Source of the DNA: Strigops habroptila | Taxonomy: Eukaryota; Chordata; Aves; Psittaciformes; Psittacidae | Assembly: GCF_004027225.2 (NCBI RefSeq) | Contig: NC_044291.2 | Location: 10,090,707-10,154,706, forward strand | Direction: 5' to 3' | Length of the DNA: 64,000 nucleotides | In this document: positions 48,801-60,960 of the stretch, in pieces | Layout: every line of letters starts with the position of its first letter | How positions within the stretch are numbered: the first letter of the stretch is position 1 | Program-made: the position numbers and the translations under genes | Notes under the pieces: generated by a model | What the model was told of the DNA's origin: nothing | Database searches by the model: none | What the model saw: the letters and a program-made list of their open reading frames with translations, nothing else

Positions 48801-51800
48801 CCTCTGATTAGTCCTTTCCAGGCAGAACTTGAGGTCTTCCACTGCGGGCTTCGACTCTGGGAAATCTGCAAACCAAGCAGTGACTACAACCAGTGGCCAT
48901 GCTCCACAGGAAGGCACGAGGAGGCAGCGTGGTACGTCAGCGGATGAAGACAGATCATTCATCCAATCCAAGAGTGAACAACGAACACTGAGTGGGTCTC
49001 ACCTACCTCGAATAATGCTGAAGAGCTCCTCAATGCGCATGCTGGCGTAGATGCGGTAGAAGAACCTTTGGACGTGGCACCGCCAGCGCTTCAGGGTGCT
49101 GCTGGCTTCTGGAGAGCAGCGAGCAGAGGGACCATCTTGCAGGAAAACCCTGCTGAGCCAGCCAATTACCTTCTCAATCCACTGCACAAGGACAGGGAGA
49201 GCACAGAGGTGGTGAACACCACAGCTGGATGTACGACCACCTCCCACACTTAACTCCTCACCCCACAGCTACGACAGCAAGCAGAAATGGGCAGCTAGAA
49301 AAGGACAGCATCACCTCCAGCCACTCTCCAAATGCACCCTGGCCTGGGTTACAGCTGGGGATCATAGAATGGTTTCTGTTGGAAGAGACCTTAAAGCTCA
49401 TCCAGTTCCAACCCCCTGCCACGGGCAGGGACACCTTCCACTAGAGCAGGTTGCTCCAAGCCCTGTCCAGCCTGGCCTTGAATGTGAACTTTAACTAAAG
49501 ATACAGGATATATACCACGCAGATGTGTATGAGAAGATAAGGGGTGTCTAAGGTCTGTGCATGGGTGCTGGGCTCCAGAAAGGAGCACCATCCTCACCCC
49601 AAAATCTCTACAACTCCTGAAACCAATGAAGAACAAGTAAGCCATGCCAAGGGCTCACAGACAACCACCAAACTCAGGCACTTTAAACCAAGACCTCAAA
49701 TACCGGCCTAGTCACTGAATAATAAAATGAAAAACTGAAAAGGGAGCATCAGAAAGTTCATTTTTTTATATATTTGAGATTTAGTTTTCTACAGAGAAAT
49801 GTGCAATTGTCAAACTTCAATATCCAGATGTTCAAAAAAAAGTGTCTGGTTTGTTGGTTTTTTTCATTTCCCCTTTAAGCTGGCAATGAAAGGTACTTTA
49901 AGGTACTTCCTAGGATAGTATTTGAGTATTAATAGGTGCTAGATATTAATAGTTTTTGATAACCAAATTCTGACAGCCTGAAACAGAAATGAAAGTCAAG
50001 GTCTGGTTATGGTCAGTTTTAATTACTTACTCGACTGAGGAAACACTGAATGAAATGCACAACTTCTGTCAATGACAGGGCAGGATGAACCCGAAGGCTA
50101 CAGAACGCCTGGGCATTGAGCTGGGCAAAGCTGTGCCAAAGCAGATAAAGAATGTTCCTGAAGGCCAAAGGGAAGGACTGTAACTGATGCCGAGCAACTC
50201 GGTTTTAGGGAACACAATTATTATCAAACCCACCCATTTCCCCCATGAGTTTATCTCTCTGAGTGCTCCTGTTACAGCCCAGTTGTCAGCTGACACTCCA
50301 GAACTGCTGCTGCTGTGTCTGACAGGGGGGTTTGCTCTCAGCACTTGCACTTTTAGCAAGCTGCTTCTCAGACCCTTTTTTCTCCTATTTTACCTTTGTC
50401 TTGCCAGGCTTTGTGCTTTTTTCTCCCCTTAAAATCCTTTCTTCCTAATTCTGACATGCTCCAATGCTCTGAGGCCAAACACACCAGCCCTTCTGAGGAG
50501 GTGGGAGCAAGGGGACCTTCTGCAACAAGTGGAACAAGTCTGACAAGTGGAATGCAGCTGCATTTTCTCTAGCACCCTGAAACAACCTCCAGGTCATCCA
50601 AAAGCTTTTCACACTAGCTCCAATAAAGGAAATGTTGCACAGCAACTAAAGGCAAGTAAACATAAAATGACTGCTGATGTTTGCAGGCAACAAAAGACGC
50701 TGGCATGGGAAACAGCAAGGAAACCAGGGAACCAGAGAGCAGTTGGATTTGCACAGCAACCTGACTTCATGGGTTGCTCTTCGACACAGGCAAAGGAACA
50801 AGGAGCACAGGGCAAGCCTGCAGAGCCAGGGCTGTATCCTGGAAAAGCCATAACCCAGGAGAGAATTTCATTTTAAGGCCACACTGGGCAAACAGCTCAA
50901 CACAAACTTGGTTCAAGGCAGCAGCAAAATAACTGGGTAGTTGCAAGGAAGGAATTTAATTCTTTGTGGCCTGCTGGTGAGATCTATCATAGAATCCCAG
51001 CCTGGTTTGTGTTGGAAGGGACCTTAAAGCTCCTCCAGTTCCAACCCCCTGCCACGGGCAGGGACACCTTCCACTAGAGCAGGTTGCTCCAAGCCCCTGT
51101 GTCCAACCTGGCCTTGAACACTGCCAGGGATGGGGCAGCCACAGCTTCTCTGGGCACCCTGTGCCAGCGCCTCAGCACCCTCATAGGGAAGAGCTTCTGC
51201 CTTATACCTAACCTGAACTTCCCCTGTTTCAGTTTGAACCCATCACCCCTTGTCCTGTCACTACAATCCCTGATGAAGGTCCATCTCCAGCATCCTTGTA
51301 GACCCTTCAGACACTGGAAGCTGCTCTGAGGTCTCCATGCAGCTTCTCTTCTCCAGGCTGAACAGCCCCAACTTTCTCAGCCTATCTTTGTGTGGGAGGT
51401 GCTCCAGCCCCTGATCATCTCCCATCCTCACTTCCTATTTTAAAGGGGTGCTGAGAAATGGGAAAGACAACAGAAAACAGCCACACAAATTATAATTATG
51501 GGCCCACTGACGCAGAGGGAGGGTCCTCTGCAGGCCAGGTGGCACTACACGCTCTTGTTGGTAAAACAGAACCACAGCAACTCTCTTGTTACTAGGGACA
51601 TCAGCAGGTGAAATACAACGGTCCATTGTACACAGGGCAGAGCAAACCTCCCCCTCCAGCATAAATCAAACCAGGGAGCTTTAACCCCCTCTCTGCCAGG
51701 CGCGGCGGAGTCACAGCCCGGGACCAGAGGTTTTCAGGTTGAATTTGCTTTAGCCTGAGCTGCTGAAGCAGCACCAGGAGCAGCTGCACATCTCCACAGG

Positions 51801-53897
51801 CAGGGCCCTTGCTGCCCGCTGCCCTCCTTACCTCCTGGAACTCGTTCAGGAAGGAGTGCTCGTATTCCCCCCTGCACCGCTGCTCCATCCTCTCCTCTAT
51901 CATCCTGTGCAGGATGGTGGTGACGGCATCGGCACTCACTCTCTCCAGCAGGTTCAGCCGGCGGCTGCGGAGACCGACAGTGACTGAGCCCAGAGCAGAG
52001 GGAAGCAAAGGTATGAGCAAATAGAGACTACCTGAAGGCACCTTCCTCCCTGCTGCTCCACTGCTGCAGGCCTACATCTTAGTTCAAATGCCCTGATAGC
52101 CCACATAGAGGCACAGGTATATAACACATGACACTACTGCTACCCCATCTTCCTTAGAAACATTATTTTCTGGCCATCAAAAGCTTTTTCATGTAGAAGG
52201 GTTTGCTTCCTTGAGGACAGAAGGCCTCAGAGCAAGAAGATATTCTCATATCCAAGGAGAGGAACTTTCTGTCTGAAGATGTGCTCTAGTTCAACCACCG
52301 GCTGGCACCCAGCCGCAGAACCCCTGTGTCAGGTTCTCTGTCCAGCACCACGATGCAGCCTGACCTCACATCTAACTCCTGCTTTCAGAGATCAAGAAGA
52401 CCTGCTGCTGCTCCCCACCCAGACCATCTGCCTGCTCCGAGGGACAGCCACCACCCCCCAATGTACGTACAGGATGTCGTTGAGCTGCTGAAACTGCTCC
52501 ATGGCTTTGGGGCACCAGCACTGCTCTCTCCTGCTGCTGCAGCCCGCGCACAGCGCGCTCTCTCCTCCGCCCTCCTCCGTATCACTCTCCTGCTCAGTCT
52601 CACTCATGCTGCTCTCACACTCGGTTCCATCTTCTCCTTTCTTCCACTGCCGCATATATATCCTGAATGTGCGGCTGTAGAACTGCTGGATCATCTCCTG
52701 GAAGGACTTGGTAGTGGAGAAGAAAAGGATAGCTTTGAACATGGTGTAGACCTTCTCTTGCAGCATCTGAGCGCCTGTCCCCAGGAGCAGGCCTGCCTTG
52801 GTCCATCTCTCCAGGAGTTCCAGGCTGTTCAGGTAGGGGTCCAGGCGGCACTTGAGAAGACAGAACGCGTCCAGGAGGAGTGAGGAGCACTGGGGCTCCT
52901 CGGCCGTGTTTTCATACTGGCTGATGCAGTTCCAGAACTCAGGAGCTATATTTGCCTGGAGGTCCGTCTGCAGGACCTCAATGAACCACTCCTCCACGAC
53001 CGAGTGTAGGTCATAACATCGCAGCACGTCCAGGGCTGCCCGCAGGTCGGCATCCTTCAGCAGCCCCACAGCATTGGACCTCGGTGCTGCCTGAAAAGAG
53101 GAGGGGATAACGAGTCTAGGACACATAAAGACTTCTCTAGGAGGGTCTGTGGCAGAAGAGACCCTCAGCATAAAGAGCAGGGACCAAAGGTACACGGGCT
53201 CTCCTGTCAGACAGCGCCAAGGGGATGCTGTTCCTCCACAGAGACCTGCTGGGGATCCAGTTCCAAGCCCCTGCCATGGGCAGGGACACCTTCCACTAGA
53301 GCAGGCTGCTCCAAGCCCCTGTGTCCAGCCTGGCCTTGAACACTGCCAGGGATGGGCATCCTTGTCCATTGCCACCTCTGTCGGTGGCAGGGGTCCCGCC
53401 CGCAGGACACATGCGCTGGCAGGAGAGCCACGGGTCACCCTCGGGTCCCCAAAAGCCTAACCCTCCCTGGCTGCGCCTGGCTCCGCCGGGGAGCCGCAGC
53501 ACGGGCGGGGGGCGCGGAGCCCTCCAGGCTGCACCCGCCGGCCCTTCCCTGACAGCCCCCGAGCACAGACAACCCGCCGCACCCCGGCTCCCCCCGGCCC
53601 CTCTTTCCAAGCCCGCAGCTCCACACGTTCCCTCCCAGCCCTGGCCCCGAAAACCGGACCCAGGAGCGGAGGGACCGGACGAGTCTGGGGCCGCCCCGGG
53701 GCCCGCGGTGGCGGCCGGACCCGCCGCGGCCCAGAGGCCCGTGAGGGGAGCGGGGAGCGGCACGTTCCCCCCAGCCCGTCCCCGCCCGCCCGCGGCCCGG
53801 CCCGGCCCCTCACCAGCCCTAGGGCCGCGGGCGGCACCAGCGCCGTGCTCAGCGTGTGCCAGGCGGCCGAGAGCCCCGCGCCCGCCGCCGGCTCCAT
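42892..53897 (-). CDS. ANAPC2: Anaphase-promoting complex subunit 2, complete, 13 coding exons
   Basis: Cullin-like scaffold of the APC/C ubiquitin ligase; with the RING subunit APC11 it forms the catalytic core that marks cyclins and securin for destruction. Coding exons, in order: 53814-53897, 52471-53090, 51832-51964, 49007-49181, 48746-48865, 48112-48229, 47848-48029, 47561-47702, 46738-46813, 45974-46177, 44062-44191, 43510-43745, 42892-43104. All junctions are GT-AG and phases agree, giving 2433 nt and 810 residues (human about 822). Seen: an N-terminal helical region, a cullin-homology block containing DIISLLVSIYGSKDLFINEY (about residues 487-506, exon 8), an acidic linker in exon 7 and a C-terminal winged-helix domain ending GGVYRLPKNCN. 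The exon 7 donor is the weaker GTTAGA. The start chosen is the first ATG of the CpG island and leads into the conserved motif LVPPAALGL. Several introns hold CR1 copies. No disabling change is seen. Confidence 0.98.
44661..44816 (-). mobile_element. CR1 fragment in an ANAPC2 intron
   Basis: Antisense CR1 tail, same strand as ANAPC2, between exons 10 and 11; truncated after gggatggggcagccac. Confidence 0.93.
49360..49492 (-). mobile_element. CR1 fragment in an ANAPC2 intron
   Basis: CR1 tail between exons 3 and 4, same strand as the gene, with an internal deletion in the ccaagccctgtccagcctgg part. Confidence 0.9.
50987..51425 (-). mobile_element. CR1 copy, about 440 bp, in an ANAPC2 intron
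   Basis: One of the longer CR1 copies here, from catagaatcccagcctggtt to ggtgctccagcccctgatca, between exons 3 and 4. Confidence 0.95.
53250..53357 (-). mobile_element. CR1 fragment in ANAPC2 intron 1
   Basis: CR1 core without its terminal repeats, 160 bp from the exon 2 acceptor, next to the bidirectional CpG island. Confidence 0.85.
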
Positions 53898-54330
53898 GCG
53901 GGCCGCACCGCAGGAAGGGGCGGAGCGCGGCGGGACGTTGGGCAGGGCCGGGGCGATGAGCGGGCCGGGGCCCGCGCTGCGCGGGTACAGCGCGGAGCTG
54001 CGGGACGGTGAGCGGGGCGGGGGGCTGTGGGGCCGGGGCCGGGGCCGGGGCTGACGGTCCGTGCCGCGCAGGGCTGGCGGAGCTGCGCGCCCGGCGGGAG
54101 GAGCTGAGCGGGCGGATCCAGGAGCAGGAGGCGGAGCGGAGCCGGCTGCAGCGCCGGATCTGGGCGCTGACTGAGCGGCTGGCGGGCACCAGCGAGAGCC
54201 TGGCCCGGGACCTGGCCGCCCGCGCAGAGCTCGACCGGACCATCGCCGAGACCGAGGTGGCGTACGGCCAGGTACCCCCGAGCGGCACCCCCGGCCCCGT
54301 AACCCCCGCCCGGCCGGCCCCGGCCAGAGC
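53390..54330. promoter_or_regulatory. CpG-island bidirectional promoter of ANAPC2 and SSNA1
   Basis: A very CpG-rich block covers the first exons of both divergent genes. Only 58 bp (53898-53955) separate the two start codons. This gap holds an ETS-type AGGAAG core (53912-53917) overlapping a GGGGCGG Sp1-type box (53917-53923) and has no TATA box, the usual make-up of a housekeeping bidirectional promoter. With so little room the 5'UTRs must be very short or overlap. Confidence 0.85.
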
Positions 54331-56367
54331 TCCGGGTACACGCAGACCCCCGATGAAGAGGTCGGGGTTTGGGTTTGTTTTGGTGCACTTTGAGCCTGGA
54401 TAAAGCATATTGTTACAAGACATCAAAGTGGTCCTTGGAACGGACCCCCCAGAAAAGACCGTCTCACAAACCATCAGTTGGGGGGAGATGGAGCAGCTCT
54501 GCTCTGGAGCCAGGCTGAGAGAGCTGGGCTGGGGCAGCCTGGAGAAGAGAAGGCTCCTGAAGGGGAGACCTTAGAGCAGCTCCAGTGCCTAAAGGGGCTC
54601 CAGGAAACCTGGAGAGGGGCTTTGGACAAGGGCCTGTAGGGACAGGCCAAGGGGAATGGCTTTAACCTGCCAGAGGGGAGATTGAGATGAGCTCTGAGGC
54701 AGAAGCTCTTCCCTGTGAGGGTGCTGAGGCGCTGGCACAGGGTGCCCAGAGAAAGAAGGAAGAAACCAGAGCCGAGACATTGGCCCAGAAGACCATGAAT
54801 TCACGCAGGTAACAACACACTGCACTGACAGAACTGTTGGCCTACTGAACACTCTGCTTGCCCAACTTTTAATGTCATTTATTCCTTCTCTGATGGAATA
54901 GTATCATTAAAAGAGTAGAACTGTTGGCCCAGTACAGGGGTGGGAAGGAGACAAACACCACAAGGGTACTACTGTTATTTCGCTTCCTCTACCCCTTCAC
55001 CTTCCCTGAATTTGTAAACTCTGCCAAGCAGGGACTGCTTGATCTTGCACATAGGGTAACAGCTGGATTCACTTTTGAGTTACACATTGCTCAGCCAGCC
55101 TGCTTTCAGATAAGCAATGATCTTCCTTCTGTGGGCACCAAGGAACTGTTTGGTTCAAAGCAAGTGTTTTGAACAGCTTCCCCTGTTAGCTGCTTCCTAA
55201 GTTCTCTTTTTCCCATTTGTTGTTGAATGGGATCACTCTCTGTCACATCCTCTTCATCTCCCAAAGTCAGTACCTTCCTGTGACAGATATTTTTCACATG
55301 AGGCTGTACTTGTTTTCTCAGCCTGTTTCAAGACCTGGTGTGATGGGGGGAACTCACATAAAAATTTAACAGCTTAAAACTTGTGTTGTGAAGCTTCACA
55401 GGCAAACAGCAGCTTCTAAAAGAAACCTTACCTGAGATACAGGTTACAACAGCCTAGAAGTGAATCAGTGTTTACTGAAACTTGCCTGCCCCAGCCCCTG
55501 GCAGGCACAGGACTCCCTCCACCTTCATCCATGGACAAGATGGCAAGATCCCACCAACACGTCCTATCAGTGTCTCATCCTGCAGGCGCTTACCTTCATC
55601 TCTTCTCTGACCACACAGTGATTTCCACAAGTTCGTAGGAACATAGATGATCTTTAGGACTGCACCCTCACTATCGCACTTCATTACAATTGTCCTCTGT
55701 GTTAAAACTAAAATGGTGAGATGGACAGGCAGCAAGATCTAAACCTGTTGTAGCCTTGCTTCCAAAAGGACAATGAGTGGGAGTGTTGGATTACATACAA
55801 TGTAAGCTAAAAATAGGAGAAAATGAATAAAAGGGAAGATATAGTCTGACTTAAGGTCATTGTGGAGTTAGTCTTGAAGCAAGAAACCTAAAGAGTGCAG
55901 TTTTAACAGTGGGAGACTGCTGGAACCGGGTCAGCTGGGCACTGTTTAGTACTGCTCTGAAAAACACAGGTATCAACAGCTCCCTTTGAAACAAACCAAC
56001 CCCCCCCCCAAAACACCCCGTGGCCTGCTCCAGAAGTTCTCTGCCTCCTACTCTAAGACATAAATTGCCCAAGGTGTTTTGTAGTCAGAAGTATTCCAGC
56101 AGTGAAATAGGATGATACATCACCGAGAAGTAGATATAGTGAGGGTCCCTCCTGCTGCATGGCAGATCAGCTGAATTCAAAGGGAACTCAGAAACAGTTT
56201 ATGTAAAAATAAGCTATGTTTATTTCTTCCTTTCCCAGATCCTGGAGAGTTCTCAGACATTGCTGGATACCCTGGAGGAAGAACTGGGGAATGCTGGTAA
56301 AGCCAGTGAGCAGCAATGCACTTCAAAAGAAAGAGAAAAACAAGCACATGAACAAAAGCGTTCCTAA
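53956..56367 (+). CDS. SSNA1: SSNA1 (Sjogren syndrome nuclear autoantigen 1 / NA14), complete, 3 coding exons
   Basis: Small coiled-coil protein that self-assembles into fibrils and binds microtubules at centrosomes, basal bodies and axon branch points. Coding exons 53956-54007, 54072-54271 and 56239-56367 join in phase (52+200+129 nt) to 126 residues; the human protein is 119. Intron 1 is only 64 bp and GC-rich; intron 2 is about 2 kb and carries a CR1. Seen: an almost uninterrupted heptad-rich helix from about residue 10 to 105, the conserved stretch LDRTIAETEVAYGQ at the exon 2 end, then ILESSQTLL at the start of exon 3. The C-terminal tail is charged (KEREKQAHEQKRS) and differs from mammals, as is usual for this unstructured tail. 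It is transcribed divergently from ANAPC2, and a poly(A) signal follows 72 bp after the stop. Family and synteny agree, so the call is firm. Confidence 0.96.
54488..54752 (+). mobile_element. CR1 internal fragment in SSNA1 intron 2
   Basis: Sense CR1 from ggagcagctctgctctggag to ggcacagggtgcccagagaa. The 3' tail is absent, which is unusual because CR1 normally truncates at the 5' side. Confidence 0.9.
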
Positions 56368-56438
56368 ACTTGTTCTTCAGCCTGGACAGCCCTCTTGGTC
56401 TGGGACAGATCCTGTTCTGGTGCAAGGATGCCACGTTT

Positions 56439-56444
56439 AATAAA
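56439..56444 (+). terminator. Poly(A) signal of SSNA1
   Basis: AATAAA on the plus strand, 72 bp after the SSNA1 stop and followed by a T/G-rich stretch. A second AATAAA near 57630 could serve a longer form. Confidence 0.75.
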
Positions 56445-56821
56445 AGTCTTTGTTTTGCAGAGGTAAATTTTCCTTTCAGATGCACTCTGGTGTTAGATAG
56501 AGAACTACTAAAGTTAATCCTCAAATGCTACAGATCAGGGTGGGCATCTGCAACAAAATACCCTTTGAGCACAGTGATGCTGAAGCATAGCCCAGGAGGT
56601 GACTTGGCAGCTACTGCCCTCCAAACAGCATTCGCCTTGCTCTGCCAAGAACAAGCTACGAATTCCTCTGGTACAGACAGGGAAGTGCAAAGTCAGCACT
56701 CACCGAGGTGTAAATCACAGCTATGAGGTAGAGCACCACATGCTCCTCTTGAGAAGCACTCTCTGCACTCCCATACCTCCACTGAGCCTGTCCTAGCCAG
56801 AAGAGGTTTACGCACAGAGAA

Positions 56822-57000
56822 CAGCACAGGTTGCCCAGAGGAGCTGTGGCTGCCCCATCCCTGGCAGTGTTCAAGGCCAGGTTGGACACAGGGGCTTGGA
56901 GCAACCTGCTTTAGTGGAAGGTGTCCCTGCCCGTGGCAGGGGGTTGGGACTGGATGAGCTTTGAGGTCCCTTCCAACACAAACCAGTTTGTGATTTGATG
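56822..57000 (+). mobile_element. CR1 3' end downstream of SSNA1
   Basis: Sense CR1 from cacaggttgcccagaggagc to the decayed tail ccagtttgtgatttgatg. Confidence 0.92.
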
Positions 57001-58248
57001 AAGTCAGTGGAAGAAGCTGCAGGATATTGTTGGCTTTAGCATTCCTCATTGATCCATGGAAGAACAGTCAAGACTAGTTCAGATACCTTGTCTCTAACTT
57101 TAATTGCTTTACCACCTGCAGTTTTGTTAAGTAAGTGAAAACAGAGCTGCCTTAAACTGGCCCCAGCTCTTCCAAAGTGCAAGATGCTCATTGGGACCTT
57201 TTCTGCTAGAAAAGCTGTGCATGAGCTTTTCTTCAGACATAGTCCCCCATCTCCTTTGGCTGTGTGAACAGCTACTGACTGGGCACTGCTCAGTGTTTAA
57301 CTCCACATATCTGGTAATTTACCCATCCCTTAAGTCTCCAGCAGTCACTAGTGGTCCTGCAGTTTTCCTCATTCTACCCCAGTCTCAGCATCTTGTCCTG
57401 AAGTATTTTATTAATGGGAGAAGCTTTAGCCCATGGGATCCACTGCCGTTTCCATGGTACTTGTGCCCCACTGCCTTAGAAGTACGACGTCCTGACATAT
57501 TATTCAGCAGAACAACCTTCCACCTGCTACATTATGCACCAAAACAAGCGAAAGGTATGCAGAGCATTTGCAGTTCATAGCCCAATGCCACCCTGAGTCG
57601 ACATTCATCATCTCTATGTAACACACAAACAAATAAACATATCAAATTTACCCAAAGATACCAGCCCTTCCCTCTGGATGGGTCCACACACCGGGGTACC
57701 ACTCATTCCATAAAGCCTAAGGAGGCAGTAGCTATTCCAACCATCTCTTTTAATCCCAGAAATACAAATCACATTAGCAGCAGTGTTCCATCTTTTCCAG
57801 AGTGCAATTTTGACCCTGAGTTTACAGTAGTAGAAAACTTCAATGGAAGAGTCTAGCAGATTCCTTTGCATATTGGCTGCATTAAACAATTACAACAGAA
57901 CTATAAAAATCCTAGAAAAAAAAAAATCACGTTCCTTGTTCAAGTTCTGCAGAAGGAAGGAGTGAAACTGCCCTCCTGTGCTTTGCATCAGAGGAGCAGA
58001 GCAAGCATGGCTGGAAGGAAGCCTCCCCACCAACCAAGAGAGAAATCTTGGGCATTGGATGCTGGAACAAAGCAACAAGAGGGACTGGCAAACTGAAGCA
58101 CAGTCAGCAGTTACTGGAGACTGGACACCAGGGTCGGGTATGGACAGATCAAAGCTATGGCCAATGGCTGTGAGGCTTCAAGAGCCTTGAGCCAGTCTGG
58201 ACACTTCCCTGCAGATCAGTGCAAAAATGACACCTAAAGCCAAAAGCA

Positions 58249-58254
58249 TTTATT
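58249..58254 (-). terminator. Poly(A) signal of TPRN
   Basis: AATAAA on the minus strand about 640 bp beyond the TPRN stop; the nearest good signal in that direction. Confidence 0.6.
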
Positions 58255-58890
58255 CCCCTCCCCATCCCTCGCACAGTGTGTTCAGCTTCCTTTACAAGAA
58301 CATAACTGGCACACTAACTCCATGATGGTTCAGTACAACTAGAGCCAGAAACATGCTGAGAACAAACCCTGAACCTTCAATGGTTCTCCAAACTGACCCC
58401 AAATCCAGCTGTCAACTCACAACCACTTGTGTGGACCCAGTAACTGCCCAGGTACTCCCAGTGCTCCTAGCCCAGAACTTCGCTGGGGCCTCTGATGGGA
58501 GAAGTGGTACAAAAGCCTCCCAGACCCCACACAGTGCCTGGATCAGTGGACTCAGATAAGCACCAAGAGAATCTACATCCATCCCGGGGTTACAGCTCTG
58601 TTCTCAAGACACTTGCCCAACTGGCAGCTGATCTTGAACAAGGAACACGCAAGGCCACAGGTAGAATAAATCATACGTCTTAAAAGTAGTAGTTAGGTCC
58701 CAGAATCCAGTGCAAATATTCTCCGAAGATGCTCGAGAGCATCTAGTCCACTCTTGGCATCAGGATCCAACAAAAACCGTGGTGAGGGAGGGACCCAGAA
58801 GCTGTTTCCGCGGAGCTGGCATGGACCTGGGGAAGCTGCACTGACACACTTTGTCCAGCAGCCGCTGCTGCAGGCCAGGAGATGAAGCCA

Positions 58891-59861
58891 TCAGAAGTAG
58901 AGAGCGGGCTCGCTGCTGAAATCCGAGAGGCCACCCTTGTCTGCTGGGGTGAGCTGTGGAGAAAGCAAGTTGACATGGAGGTGTCACCAAAGCCAAAGCA
59001 CAGGAGTACACACACCTTCGGACTGCACTGGCACCTTGCCCGAGGGCATTTAATTCCCCCCCTTCCAAAGGTGCCCTGGAGTACAAGGTGTGCCAGATGC
59101 CTCATCTTTACACGTGCAGGTCTGGCAGTGGGACCTGGTGTAGATCCGTCCCCCTGTGAGCGGTGCACACCTCCACGGGTGTTCAGTGGAAGGCACATCC
59201 CATCCCACCAACCAGACCAACCTAAGCACTGGATAACAGCACAGCAGGACAAAGCCAACACTTGCTTATTTAATGTCTCACCATCACTTGGTTCCCATGG
59301 GAATCAGCTTCTTTTGGGATGGGTCCCCTTGCAGCAGGCATCTCCTCATACTTCTGCTCCTGCCACACGCTGAACTTCACGGAGTGCTTTGGGGTGTAGC
59401 TAGATAAATCTGCTGGAAGAACAAAGCCGATGGAAGTATTTCTCACCATCCCAAAAGCAAGCGGGATCAGGATCCTGGCAGGGACAGCATGGAAACTGCC
59501 CATCCGCAGGTCCCTGTTCTGGTTTGAGTCCCATCCCCACTAAGCCCCAGTTCAGCTGGCAGAAGTCACCTCCATCAGCACTTCCACCTGTGTGGAGCCC
59601 CATAAGGGTCTGTAGGGAATATGGACAACATCAGACACCACCAGTAACCCCACAATGCCCCACTGTGCCTCGCTCACCTGAGTTGGGGGTACTGGGATGC
59701 AAAGTGCTATTTGGGCATGGAACGTAAAAGGTGCAAGATTTGTCCTCCTCTGTTTCAGAAGTGTGTCCTTCCTCTTCCTCCTCCTCTTCTTCTGCCAGTG
59801 AGCTCTCCGATGGGTACTCAAACATAGTCTGCAAACTTGTCTCGTTGAAAGAGATCTTCAT
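58891..59861 (-). CDS. TPRN: Taperin, 3' part only (last three coding exons)
   Basis: Taperin is an actin-associated protein of the taper region of hair-cell stereocilia; loss causes deafness in mammals. Exons seen: 59678-59861, 59282-59412 and 58891-58953, with GT-AG borders and consistent phases (184, 131, 63 nt), encoding about 125 C-terminal residues. The first begins exactly at an acceptor (cttgtctag) with MKISFNETSLQTMFEYPSES, followed by a run of eight Glu. The middle exon holds SSYTPKHSVKFSVWQEQ. The last ends LSDFSSEPALYF-stop. These three blocks are the conserved C-terminal module shared by taperin and phostensin; the position next to SSNA1 decides for taperin. The long N-terminal exon expected upstream is not seen between 59862 and 64000, so it lies beyond the edge or is missing. 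Because the exon starts with ATG, a short isoform from an internal promoter is possible. Confidence 0.9.
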
Positions 59862-60439
59862 CTAGACAAGAGCAAAGGAGAATTATTAGAAAGCAGCATA
59901 AGATCCCAACACTTGCTCTGGCAAAGACCACCTCCAGGCTTCACCCTGGTTTTTAAACCACTGCATAGCCCCCACTTTTCCCCTTGTGCCTTACTGAATC
60001 TCTTGTCACGCTGAGAAACCACAGACAGCCAAACAGCCAGGATGGAGGCAGGAGGCTGAGAGGTCCAGAGTCCCTCTGGCTCTTTGCCTGGCACATGCTT
60101 TGTCCTCATCTGACACTGATGCCCAGCAGCCAGGAGGACTGGGCGTGCCACGTGTCCCTCAGGAGGGATCAGTGTTGCCAAAGAGGAAAGGAAAGCATCC
60201 ACATGTTGGAAAGGTGACATTGCTGATGCCTGCCAACTCATTTAGGTACCCATGCTCTACACAACAGAAACATCAGCGATCAGGAGTGCATTTTGGGGAG
60301 GACATCCTGGCAAAGGTTATTTAAGCTGGGTAAAAAACAGGGCTTAATACCAGAAGTGGCAAGATAGAAGCAGCTGCAGGAGAGATGGTAACAGGGGGTA
60401 GTTAGGAAGAGAGGAAAAACACTGGACAAGTAGGAGGCC

Positions 60440-60960
60440 CTTAAAGGTTGTTCTGAAACCAGTTTTACTTAGTGTTCTCACTAATGACCTTGGCACAGTA
60501 ACTGGGAGACTGAGCAGTGAAGATGACTCAAACATGGGAGCTCATAGATGAAAAAATATGGGTCATGAAGAAAATTACAGAGCAAGAACACTAGAAATGG
60601 GTGATATTTAAGAACAACCCTTGCTCTAAAAGAAGTTCATCGCCTGTGAATAACTGAGAAAGAGAAGTTTGATTGATTACAGGACTGTAATCATCATTAG
60701 GATGCTGCTTAAATAAACCAGGAATAATGCATGGCATTTCCCCTGGAAGCAGGGTCTGTCTGGCTCCATCCTCCCTGTAAGACCCAGCAGGCAGTGGAAG
60801 GCAGCAACTGGACACCCCCTTCTCTCCTCCAGATGAACAAACGAGGCCCCTCAGCTTCTCCTCGCACGCCATCTCCTCCACCCCAGGAGCCTTTGGCAGC
60901 CTCCCCTGGCCTTGCTCCAGTTCCTCTGCATCCATCCTGCAGCAGGATGCCCAAATCCTG
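60440..60960. mobile_element. Possible old CR1-like remnant in TPRN intron
   Basis: The stretch agtgttctcactaatgacct near 60470, and a region near 60830 reading on the minus strand as ggagaagctgaggggcctcg, resemble internal CR1 sequence. The match is patchy and the boundaries are uncertain. Confidence 0.25.

Noticed and set aside
53296-54474. 392-codon minus-strand ORF across the ANAPC2/SSNA1 promoter
   Set aside because: It joins CR1 sequence, ANAPC2 intron 1 and the antisense of SSNA1 exons 1-2; the length comes from extreme G+C content.
58743-59261. 172-codon minus-strand ORF over the TPRN terminal exon
   Set aside because: Different frame from the conserved SSEPALYF ending; it spans an intron and the 3'UTR.
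59858-60241. 127-codon ORF directly upstream of the TPRN exon
   Set aside because: It is in the intron and in a different frame, ends just past the exon acceptor, and lacks taperin-like sequence.
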